DNA from: Legionellales bacterium
Lineage (GTDB): Bacteria; Pseudomonadota; Gammaproteobacteria; Legionellales; Legionellaceae
Assembly (NCBI GenBank): GCA_027449905.1
Contig: DAIDKT010000024.1
Span: forward strand, 1-40,629
Length of the DNA: 40,629 bases
Reading direction: 5' to 3'
This document shows, in pieces, positions 14,638 through 22,279 of this stretch (within the stretch, counting starts at the first letter, position 1; the number at the start of each line of letters is the position of its first letter). The notes beneath the pieces are model-generated. The model was not told where the DNA came from. It searched no databases and was given only the letters and a program-made list of their open reading frames with translations. The translations under genes were made by a program, and so were the position numbers.

Positions 14638-16403
14638 TACTGATGCTTTTGAAAATCAAGTCTTTTTATAGCCCAAAATATGTTTTTAGGCATCATGAAG
14701 TTAATAATCGAGGTACAAATAGAACAAACTGGAAATATCACCACTAAAAACCAGACTAAAGATAACTTAATTGTATTGATGTAGGTCGTTCTTTTTAAAA
14801 ATGGTATTTTTTTTCTATTGTCGCAAAAAGCGTGATATGCGGTTAAAAGAGCCTTGGTAGCAACACCACCCATTTTTTCCTCAGCCATAAAAACTATATT
14901 TTCTGGTATATTTATCTTTAACGATTCAAGATCTATCTCCATTTTGGTATATATGATTATTTTTCCATTTGGTTTTAATAAGTTGGACAATATCGAGAAA
15001 AAACCACTTATATCAACAGATAAGCTAAGATCTCGTATGATAATCAGATCATAATAACCATTATAAATGCGCGCCAATTTACCACTATAGTTTTTCACAA
15101 CCCTCCAGTCTCTTAAATCAATTTGGGTATCGATTTTGTCCTTGAGGAGAAAGTTAATTTGGTGAATCACAGGATAATAAGGATCATCAAAATACATAAT
15201 CTTTCCAGATGAATTTTTTATTAGCAGCATAAATGGGTCACAAACATCCCGCTGAAAAGGATAATTCCAATGCCACTGATAAAGCCCTGAAGTCGAGTGC
15301 ATCAATGAATTCAACTTATCAGCTAATTTGTTTACATTATTTGCATAAGAGCTTAGAATTCTAGTGATGTTTTTTGAATGCGCAAACTTCCCTATGTCTC
15401 CAACTGATTCAATGGCCTCACTATTTAACTGATCAAGTACAGTTGATACCACAGCTGATGATTCCTCTTCAACGCGTTCCCAAATATCGTCGACTATATC
15501 GTCTGAATGAATGTAAATGGGGTTTTTTATCAAGTCGCGATGCTTAATGTTGGTACAGACTTTTGCCCAAGAGACAATATCATCAATATTACCTTTCCTG
15601 TATGCAGCCAATACTTGGTGAGACAGTGAACTGATTTCAAAAGCTATTAATTCATCAGAGTCAGTCACAACATACTCATCATGCTCAGCCGCATCAAAAA
15701 CCAAACCAAGATCATCATCGATAGTGGATTTGAAATCGCATTTCCTTTTCGTCCCATAGACCATTAAAGGATGCAAATGAAAACAGCGAGCAAGGATATT
15801 ATTTTGCTCCACACCCCAAAATAAATTTGCCGGCATCAACCCACCTGTGTACTCATTAAAAAAGTGACTCAAGGTGATTGGATGAAGATGTCGCAGAGCT
15901 ATTGTTACTAATTCTCGTGAGGATAAACACAGGGTACTTGGAGATGGTTTTAATTCGGCACAAAAAGATTCCCTGACAAGGCGTAATCCCGACATGTGAA
16001 TAATTTTATATCCCCTGTTTACTATATTATACATGGCTGCAAGAGAACTATGACTCCATATACAATCTGGCGGAATAAATACCGCATAGCCATTATTTTT
16101 TACCGCATATGAAAAACCTTGTTTATGACATTCGCTCATTGCACTATGCGGATTGGGATAAATATCTTCAAACACATGAATGGAAACATCAATGATACGT
16201 TCTAAATCTTTAAAAATAGATGCGTTTTTTATGGCAGTGAAATCAGATTTTTTAGTATAAATAAGGTAATTAACTCGACTGACTTCAGCTAGCCGAGGAA
16301 TGTTTCCACGAGCAAGCAGAGACGGTAATCCAACCTCCAGAAAGAGCTTAGTATGTCCTTCGCCCCAAACAGGTGTAATAAGTGTAAACTTTTTCAACTT
16401 CAA
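14637..16403 (-). CDS. large protein, glycosyltransferase-like N-terminus and membrane-anchored C-terminus
   Basis: The 588-residue protein is not firmly recognised. The N-terminal 250 residues begin with FTLITPVWGEGH and contain IPPDCIWSH and FD-A-A-E-H-DE-like acidic clusters, suggesting a GT-A-type glycosyltransferase. Residues of about 400-510 contain YDLIIIRDL and a segment like LLKPNGKIIIY, resembling the late part of a class I methyltransferase without a clear SAM motif I. A hydrophobic stretch near residues 550-572 could be a membrane anchor. The start is TTG at 16403, supported by GAGG 5 bases upstream. The stop codon coincides with the edge of a 71-bp mini-element, so the native C-terminus may have been changed. 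Confidence 0.55.
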   Translation of the reverse strand: MKLKKFTLITPVWGEGHTKLFLEVGLPSLLARGNIPRLAEVSRVNYLIYTKKSDFTAIKNASIFKDLERIIDVSIHVFEDIYPNPHSAMSECHKQGFSYAVKNNGYAVFIPPDCIWSHSSLAAMYNIVNRGYKIIHMSGLRLVRESFCAELKPSPSTLCLSSRELVTIALRHLHPITLSHFFNEYTGGLMPANLFWGVEQNNILARCFHLHPLMVYGTKRKCDFKSTIDDDLGLVFDAAEHDEYVVTDSDELIAFEISSLSHQVLAAYRKGNIDDIVSWAKVCTNIKHRDLIKNPIYIHSDDIVDDIWERVEEESSAVVSTVLDQLNSEAIESVGDIGKFAHSKNITRILSSYANNVNKLADKLNSLMHSTSGLYQWHWNYPFQRDVCDPFMLLIKNSSGKIMYFDDPYYPVIHQINFLLKDKIDTQIDLRDWRVVKNYSGKLARIYNGYYDLIIIRDLSLSVDISGFFSILSNLLKPNGKIIIYTKMEIDLESLKINIPENIVFMAEEKMGGVATKALLTAYHAFCDNRKKIPFLKRTTYINTIKLSLVWFLVVIFPVCSICTSIINFMMPKNIFWAIKRLDFQKHQ

Positions 16404-16463
16404 CGATCCTCGTACAAGTTAAACAGGTTTATCGTCTCATAAAACATCGACAATATCAAAAAA

Positions 16464-17606
16464 TTATTTTTCTATGTTCACACACATCAAGCGAAATTCT
16501 CTCATGATAATATCAGCATTATCATCCTCCCAAACCCATTTTTGCTTCGAATTTGCAAATGATAACGATGTTCCATATTCAAATCCTTGCTTTTTCATCG
16601 CTTGCAATACAGTTTGAGGCGCATCCGCTACCATCATTTTAAACGTGATATAGCGACAGGCCGCATTCAACCAACAAACTACCATGACCCCGTTATTCAC
16701 ACCTAAATTTAAATAGCTCATTTCATATAGCGCCGCACGTAAATGCAAATTCCAGGCCGGGTCAGTAAATAAAACCAGATCCTTCCACGTATTATGGTCC
16801 TCATCAAACGCACTATCCGTATCGGGGATGAATATAGGAAAATAGATGCTTAAATCCAGCATTTTTACAAATTTAATCCACTCTGGCACATTACTGTTTC
16901 TTGCCGGCATGTAAGCTGAGTTGCGCAAAGTAATCGTGATTAACTTCCTATTCTTTAAACGATGATTGAGCCACTGTGACAGGTATCTTTTGGCTTGCAC
17001 GCTGGCCTTAAAGACCATGACATCAGTTGAATGCGCTAATAGCTCACTGGTCGTATGCGTAATAGGTAATGTCACGCTATACCGCGTAGGATAGATGTAA
17101 TTCTTATTTATATCACAAAGTAACTGAGCATCATTTCTTGATGAACAGGTCGTTACACCCTTACAAGATGGAAGAATATTACACAAGTGGTGAAGTATTT
17201 CTATTCTTCGCCATTCTCTTGCAAATAAATCAACGCTTTGTTCATAGTCAGGTGATTCGGTACGTAATCCATCTCGGGTACCAGGAACAAAAACCACATG
17301 AATTTTTTCTAATCGCATTTTTTTCCGTTGTTTTTCAGCAAGCGCTAAGGCCCAGGCAAAATCAAAGGTTACAGGCGCAACATCTAAATCATACAATAAA
17401 TACAATGTATCTTTCTTGGGTATTTTTTTTTTATTTGATTGAGATTTATACTGCTTAAGTGGGAACAGGATAAGCGGGTATAAGATCATCATAACCGGTT
17501 TGATTATCCGCCCAGTTGCAGACAAGGAATTTTCTGACTCCTGCAATAAACGTCCCATCAACCAGAAAAAACCTCGTGAACGAATTTTTTTTAAAATAGA
17601 TAGCAT
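16464..17606 (-). CDS. uncharacterised protein, possible GT-B-like transferase
   Basis: The protein is about 380 residues and not recognised with confidence. A short hydrophobic region lies near residues 33-50 after an amphipathic basic start, so it may associate with the inner membrane. The middle has ITITLRNSAY and RNSNVPEWIKF, a pattern that recalls sugar transferases of the fucosyltransferase/heptosyltransferase-like GT-B group. The later FIPDTD and LGVNNGVM would fit a nucleotide-sugar site. The frame is open to an ATG at 17636. The ATG at 17606 lies just after the upstream gene's stop (TGATATG) and suits re-initiation, so it is preferred. Its place in the cluster makes a glycan role likely. 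Confidence 0.55.
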   Translation of the reverse strand: MLSILKKIRSRGFFWLMGRLLQESENSLSATGRIIKPVMMILYPLILFPLKQYKSQSNKKKIPKKDTLYLLYDLDVAPVTFDFAWALALAEKQRKKMRLEKIHVVFVPGTRDGLRTESPDYEQSVDLFAREWRRIEILHHLCNILPSCKGVTTCSSRNDAQLLCDINKNYIYPTRYSVTLPITHTTSELLAHSTDVMVFKASVQAKRYLSQWLNHRLKNRKLITITLRNSAYMPARNSNVPEWIKFVKMLDLSIYFPIFIPDTDSAFDEDHNTWKDLVLFTDPAWNLHLRAALYEMSYLNLGVNNGVMVVCWLNAACRYITFKMMVADAPQTVLQAMKKQGFEYGTSLSFANSKQKWVWEDDNADIIMREFRLMCVNIEK

Positions 17607-17607
17607 A

Positions 17608-18537
17608 TCAGGGATATAAACGCATAAATTGATCATAAATCATATCGACACTTAATCCATGCGCTGCCAATAATGCATGATGATCGCCATATAAATGAAT
17701 AAATTTATCTTGAAGTGAATAACACGCTAAACGACAGTCAATCTGTCTATCCCATGCTATCTCTTTCACTCTCGAGCCCAACCCACCATGCGGAACGTGC
17801 TCCTCGATAACAATCGTTTTTTTATGTGAGGATAACAGGCGAACAATACCTTCTTCATCAAGAGGCTTGAGTGAATGACAGGTAGCCACGGTGGGACAAA
17901 CATGCTGTTTTTCTTGAAAGCATTGCGCTAGATCTACGGCCATTTTAACAATAGAGCCATATGACAAAATACAAATATCTTCTCCTTGGTTAATGCGCCT
18001 AATTTTACCCAATTGAAAAGGATCGATTGCTTGGCTGGTTAAATCGGGCTCCCCTGCTTTGCCCAAGCGCAAATAGGTTGGTTTGTTATTATTTGTCGCA
18101 CACCACCGGGTAATTAATTTTGTTTCGGCCGGATCAGTTGGAATCAAAACCTGCATCCCAGGAATAGCTGACGCTATTGCGACATCTTCCATAGCATGGT
18201 GGGTTGCACCCAGTGTGGAGTAAGCAACACCCCCACCAACACCAACGATAGTGACAGCTAGATCTTGATAGGCAATATCATCACGAATAAACTCAAAAGG
18301 TCGGTATAAAGCAAAGGTGGCTATTGTGTAAGCAAAAGGACGCATACCGCGCATCGCCATACCGGCGGCAATACCGATCATTGATTGTTCTGAAACGCCT
18401 GTATTAATAAAACGCTCCGGAAACTCCTCTCGAAATTTAGCAATGGAACCGGCGGGAGAAATATCAGCAACGATCAAGGCTATCCTATCATTTATTTTAC
18501 CTTGAAAGTAAAACTCATTTGCAAATTCATTTCTCAT
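17608..18537 (-). CDS. transketolase, C-terminal subunit
   Basis: The protein of about 309 residues matches the pyrimidine-binding and C-terminal domains of transketolase. It has NTGVSEQSMIGIAAGMAM, in which the Glu activates thiamine diphosphate, and later YLRLGK and a HVPHGGLGS segment. Together with the gene just upstream it forms a split transketolase. The pair moves a two-carbon ketol unit between sugar phosphates, or makes an acyloin-type sugar. An AGAGGAG ribosome binding site and an ATGA overlap with the upstream stop both favour the ATG at 18537 over that at 18543. Location in a polysaccharide cluster suggests a dedicated biosynthetic role rather than central metabolism. Confidence 0.85.
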   Translation of the reverse strand: MRNEFANEFYFQGKINDRIALIVADISPAGSIAKFREEFPERFINTGVSEQSMIGIAAGMAMRGMRPFAYTIATFALYRPFEFIRDDIAYQDLAVTIVGVGGGVAYSTLGATHHAMEDVAIASAIPGMQVLIPTDPAETKLITRWCATNNNKPTYLRLGKAGEPDLTSQAIDPFQLGKIRRINQGEDICILSYGSIVKMAVDLAQCFQEKQHVCPTVATCHSLKPLDEEGIVRLLSSHKKTIVIEEHVPHGGLGSRVKEIAWDRQIDCRLACYSLQDKFIHLYGDHHALLAAHGLSVDMIYDQFMRLYP

Positions 18538-19355
18538 GGACATGACTCCTCTAGTTCTTTTTTGGCTTGCTGATATTCCTCTTTATTCGGGGAGCGATAA
18601 TGCCAAATTGGTATGTTCTCCATATAAGAAACACCCTTTCCCTTAATGGTGCTACAAATAACCATGGCTGGTTTAAATGGATCGATTGTCGTAGCAGCTT
18701 GATAAATCAATTCACTTTGATGCCCATCCACTTCAGCAACATGCCACCCAAAAGCTACTAATTTATCTTTAACCGGATAAAACGCTTGATGATCTAAGCT
18801 CATACGAGCGAGCCCTGAAAAATCATTTAAATCTAGAAATACGGTTAAATTATTGAGTTTTAAATTGGCAGCCATCATAATGGCTTCCCATGTTGATCCT
18901 TCTTGCAACTCACCATCGGATAACACAACATACGTCCGGCTGTTATTTTTCAATAATCTATTAGCGAGCGACATGCCCACGGCTAGACCTAAACCATGCC
19001 CTAATGATCCAGTTGATGCTGCAACTCCTGGTAATCCATAATCTGGATGGGCGCCTAATCGACCGGTAGGCTGACAATACAGATTCAGATCCTCATTAGA
19101 TAAATATCCCAAATCATTTAAAATAACATATTGACTCATACATCCGTGACCTTTCGACATCAAAAATGTGTCCATAAACACACCATCTTTTTTCTTCATC
19201 AAGTGATGATAGATAACATCTGTTATCTCTAAACAAGAAAAGGCTGGCGCTATATGGAGGGCTCCAACACGTTGCGAAATATCTAGAATTTGATGACGAT
19301 ATCTCTTGCAGCGTAGCAATGCAGAGGATTTGTCGAGTGTTTTACTTATGCTCAT
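18534..19355 (-). CDS. transketolase, N-terminal subunit
   Basis: The 273-residue protein has the thiamine-diphosphate-binding domain of transketolase. SDGELQEGSTWEA and LDLNDFSG form the metal/diphosphate motif, and SKGHGCMSQY and STGSLGHGLG precede it. With the downstream subunit it makes a complete two-chain enzyme, an arrangement common in secondary metabolism and archaea. It overlaps the downstream gene by 4 bases. No strong ribosome binding site precedes the ATG, although GGGATAA is near. The 227-base gap upstream holds a mini-element, so these genes may be poorly coupled to the preceding ones. Confidence 0.87.
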   Translation of the reverse strand: MSISKTLDKSSALLRCKRYRHQILDISQRVGALHIAPAFSCLEITDVIYHHLMKKKDGVFMDTFLMSKGHGCMSQYVILNDLGYLSNEDLNLYCQPTGRLGAHPDYGLPGVAASTGSLGHGLGLAVGMSLANRLLKNNSRTYVVLSDGELQEGSTWEAIMMAANLKLNNLTVFLDLNDFSGLARMSLDHQAFYPVKDKLVAFGWHVAEVDGHQSELIYQAATTIDPFKPAMVICSTIKGKGVSYMENIPIWHYRSPNKEEYQQAKKELEESCP

Positions 19356-19424
19356 GTTAATTATCCCGCTTACATAAGAGATTAAGATTGTATCTATTTA
19401 CGTAACGAATGGCGCTGCAAACAA

Positions 19425-19582
19425 GGACCTGCTGACAATTCATCTTTTTGTGAGCTCCCGTGGCTTTTCTATGCGATCCGCGGGAAATCAGTAACCATCA
19501 GATCGTTACGTGCTGAAGATGGATACTTGCTCCCGTATAAAAATCACGGTATCTAGGTTTTAGGCACCATTGTCAACGCACC
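19425..19582. repeat. degenerate mini-element with TTGACAAT ends, next to a stop codon
   Basis: The left end GGACCTGCTGACAATTC and the right end read inward GGTGCGTTGACAATGG are imperfect inverted repeats of the type seen at 14567-14637. The right end touches the TGA stop of the dehydratase gene (19583-19585). No clear target duplication remains and no open frame is inside. Together with 19356-19424 it accounts for the gap between the dehydratase and transketolase genes. Confidence 0.45.
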
Positions 19583-20575
19583 TCAGGCACGCATCACATA
19601 ATCTGTTGAGTAGTGCTTTAACTGATCCAAATATCGATCTGTCCAATCAACCATTTCACGTAATCCTATATCCCAGTTTATCTCAGGTTCCCATCCAACA
19701 TCTTGTTTGATAGCTGTAGAATCCAACCAATATCGCGAGTCTTGACCCAAACGATCGTCGGATACTTGGCATAAGTATTCAAATGGTATATTCAATGCAC
19801 CCGCACATCGTTCTACAACCTCTTTAATTGATGTTGGCCTCTCTGGCCCTGCATTATAAATTTTTCCAAATGGTGCTTTTTCAGATACAAGGTAAATTGC
19901 TCTTGCTAAGTCACGTGCATGTATATAAGATTTTTCGGCGCGCCCGCCACCGTGTAAAGGCAGTTTTTTGCCTAAACGTCCGAGAAGTAACGCTTTTGGA
20001 ATAACTCGATGCAGCAATTGTCCAGGGCAATAAGCATTCGACGGACGAATAACATTCATTGGAAAATTCAAAAACCGATGCACTGACTCCAAATGCATAT
20101 CAAAGGCCACTTTAGATGCAGCGTAAGGACTGGATGGTTTAATCGGCTCATTTTCTTTACACGGATAAGTAGCTGAACCATACATCTCAGATGTCCCAAT
20201 CTGTATGAATCGTTCTAACCAATCCCGTTTCATTAACTCTTCGGTTAATCTGGCTAATGCCATCGAATTCGTTTCAAAATATCGCCAACTATTTTTCCAA
20301 GAAACAGCACCCTCTCCTTGAGCAGCAAAATTAATAATAATCTCCGGTTTTTCTTTGTCCAACAATTCCATCAAAAGATCCAGTTCATGCGTAACATGAC
20401 GGGCATGATATTCAAATCCGCTGTATTGATGAATATTTAATGAAAAAGGCTCTTCACGTAATAAATTTCTCCCTATACCAATGACTTTTTTCGGATTAGC
20501 ATGCTCTAATAAGTACATTGCTGTATGAATACCGAAGGAACCACCACCACCCAGTATGACGTACGTTTTACTCAT
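19583..20575 (-). CDS. NDP-sugar 4,6-dehydratase-like extended SDR
   Basis: The protein of about 330 residues is an extended SDR with the nucleotide motif LGGGGSFG near the N-terminus. The active site has GTSEMYG and YAASK. The Thr-Ser-Glu triplet is like that of GDP-mannose 4,6-dehydratase rather than the Thr-Asp-Glu of RmlB. A later NAYCPGQ and a GRAEKSYIHARD segment fit nucleotide-sugar dehydratases. It would form the 4-keto-6-deoxy sugar that C-methyltransferases and epimerases use. The ATG at 20575, with GAGGGAG about 6 bases upstream, is preferred over earlier ATGs. Plain epimerase activity remains possible. Confidence 0.75.
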   Translation of the reverse strand: MSKTYVILGGGGSFGIHTAMYLLEHANPKKVIGIGRNLLREEPFSLNIHQYSGFEYHARHVTHELDLLMELLDKEKPEIIINFAAQGEGAVSWKNSWRYFETNSMALARLTEELMKRDWLERFIQIGTSEMYGSATYPCKENEPIKPSSPYAASKVAFDMHLESVHRFLNFPMNVIRPSNAYCPGQLLHRVIPKALLLGRLGKKLPLHGGGRAEKSYIHARDLARAIYLVSEKAPFGKIYNAGPERPTSIKEVVERCAGALNIPFEYLCQVSDDRLGQDSRYWLDSTAIKQDVGWEPEINWDIGLREMVDWTDRYLDQLKHYSTDYVMRA

Positions 20576-20615
20576 ATTTATCTCCCTCATATGTTTCATG
20601 CTTTGCAACGACAGT

Positions 20616-20651
20616 CTAAAGTTAAAATTTTACAGTACAATCTAACTTTAG
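20616..20651. repeat. 9-bp inverted repeat upstream of the dehydratase gene
   Basis: CTAAAGTTA (20616-20624) and TAACTTTAG (20643-20651) are perfect inverted repeats with an 18-base A/T-rich spacer. They lie in the 145-base gap before the dehydratase start, far enough upstream to be an operator or an mRNA hairpin. No promoter hexamers were convincing beside them. Confidence 0.3.
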
Positions 20652-20720
20652 TGCATGTTATTATTCCAAATACGCACAATATGTGCTATTTCCTGCTTCG
20701 ACGTGAGCGGTTAAGATGAT

Positions 20721-21377
20721 TTAATCTAAAACAGTCCAAGCGTAGTCTCCTGTATACCCAGCCTCATGAAATAACGCAATCCATTGTTGCGGATAGTCAT
20801 GAAACTCAGCGGTTAATACCCAAGATTCAAATCGTGTTTTTTGTTCCGCTGTGTGATAGCTATCGACTTGTACAAAACTATTCCCTTTTGATACCCGCTC
20901 GATTTCTTGAAGCGCAACCAAAGCACGATCACGGGCTAAATTATGAATGGTGTTTAATGAAATGACTGCTTGAAAACTCTCATCAGGAAAAGGAAGATTG
21001 TCTGCACTACCGAGATGTAAACGACCAATTACCTCAGGCTCACAATTCTTTAGAGCGTAATCTGAAATATCAATGCCAAAAACGTCCAAACCAGGACACG
21101 CTAACATCAAATCTTTGACAAGAAAACCTTTTGCACAACCGACATCAAGAACACGATCCCCTTTTTTTAAATTAAAATGATCGACTATATCTCTTGCAAC
21201 TGGGACCCAACGTCCATCATATCGATAACCACCATACCCATAATCTCTGGGGCCATCAAAATACAATTGTCCATATTGCTTAGATAACTTAATAATATCT
21301 GGATCCTTTGCATCAAGTCTTGCTTTAATATTACGTTTTATATTTGGTAACGCCCGCAATAAATTGACTTCTTCCAT
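20721..21377 (-). CDS. class I SAM-dependent methyltransferase
   Basis: The 218-residue protein has an N-terminal FDGPRDYGYGGYRYDGRW segment, rich in Tyr and Gly, that probably contacts the substrate. The SAM-binding core follows, with VLDVGCAKGFLVKDL (motif I) and VFGIDISDYA (motif II). A late VISLNTIHNL replaces the more common D.I.H. It probably methylates a sugar or lipid-linked glycan; the target atom is unknown. The start is followed by MEEVNLL. The only ribosome binding site is a run of eight G that ends one base before the ATG, an unusual arrangement described separately. Confidence 0.82.
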   Translation of the reverse strand: MEEVNLLRALPNIKRNIKARLDAKDPDIIKLSKQYGQLYFDGPRDYGYGGYRYDGRWVPVARDIVDHFNLKKGDRVLDVGCAKGFLVKDLMLACPGLDVFGIDISDYALKNCEPEVIGRLHLGSADNLPFPDESFQAVISLNTIHNLARDRALVALQEIERVSKGNSFVQVDSYHTAEQKTRFESWVLTAEFHDYPQQWIALFHEAGYTGDYAWTVLD

Positions 21378-21388
21378 ACCCCCCCCTA

Positions 21389-22279
21389 TTAGATAATTTC
21401 TTGGGCATTTTGGTGCATCTTCAACATACCATCACGCAATGAGGTATATTTAAACCCTTCGAACGCCCGTTGAAAAATCGCGTTATCAAATGCGCGATAA
21501 CCATTATGTGGCATAACACCATTCCTAGGACGGTATTTAACCTCGATAGCTTGATCGATTGATTGCCCAATAATTGTCGCTATGTCAAAAAAAGAAGCCA
21601 CTTCTCCGGTTGTAATATTTAGGACACCGTAACTTCGATACAACAAGGTTAAATAAATAATCTCTGCAACATCTTCAATATAAACATGATCCCGTTGCTC
21701 TTCTCCCAAGCCAAATAACTCGATCGCTTTACTGGCAACTGCTAAACGGTAAAAACTATTTGGGCCATAGCCATTGTGCGGATCATGTGCACCATATAAT
21801 AAACTTGGCCTTAAAATAGCCAGACTTTCTGGTTTTATAATTGATTTTAGCATATGCTCACGGGCCAAATGCATGGCACCATGCAAAGAGGTCGGTGCAG
21901 CTGCAGATTGTTCATTAATTTTATCCATTGAGTCAGCGTAGACCGCATCTGAACTAATATAAATTAGGTGGTTAACTGGCTGTTTGATGAGCGCGTCACA
22001 AATGTTTTTCATCATATTAACGTTTGCTGTTAGCATCTCGTAGTTCTTGCAAGGCGCTTTAGCAGAAATAACCACCAAGGCATCATCTGTTTGTAATAGG
22101 CTAGCTAACGCTCCTGATGCAGCTTGATGTGATAAATCAATTTCTTTTCGGGAGATAGCCAGATAAGGAATATTATTAGCCGCCAACTTCCTCGCGGTTG
22201 AACTACCAACAAAGCCGCTTGCACCTAAAACCACGACACGTTTTGGTTGCATCTCCTCTTGATTTAAATGATTAAACAT
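21389..22279 (-). CDS. atypical extended SDR without the YxxxK motif
   Basis: The protein of about 296 residues has a clear NAD(P)-binding start, VVVLGASGFVGSS, and an SDR-like fold with LIYISSDAVYAD. Where YxxxK is expected it has HGAMH, with His133 and His137 in place of the catalytic Tyr and Lys. The protein may be a non-catalytic subunit, a binding protein, or use other residues. It overlaps the upstream UDP-sugar dehydrogenase homologue, so the two are coupled. The ATG at 22279 is used because AAGGAAG sits 6 bases before it. A TTG at 22285 and an ATG at 22246 are poorer. Confidence 0.72.
   Translation of the reverse strand: MFNHLNQEEMQPKRVVVLGASGFVGSSTARKLAANNIPYLAISRKEIDLSHQAASGALASLLQTDDALVVISAKAPCKNYEMLTANVNMMKNICDALIKQPVNHLIYISSDAVYADSMDKINEQSAAAPTSLHGAMHLAREHMLKSIIKPESLAILRPSLLYGAHDPHNGYGPNSFYRLAVASKAIELFGLGEEQRDHVYIEDVAEIIYLTLLYRSYGVLNITTGEVASFFDIATIIGQSIDQAIEVKYRPRNGVMPHNGYRAFDNAIFQRAFEGFKYTSLRDGMLKMHQNAQEII

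Noticed and set aside
17138..17458. 106-codon plus-strand open frame
   Set aside because: Antisense to the minus-strand gene at 16464-17606, with no independent support.
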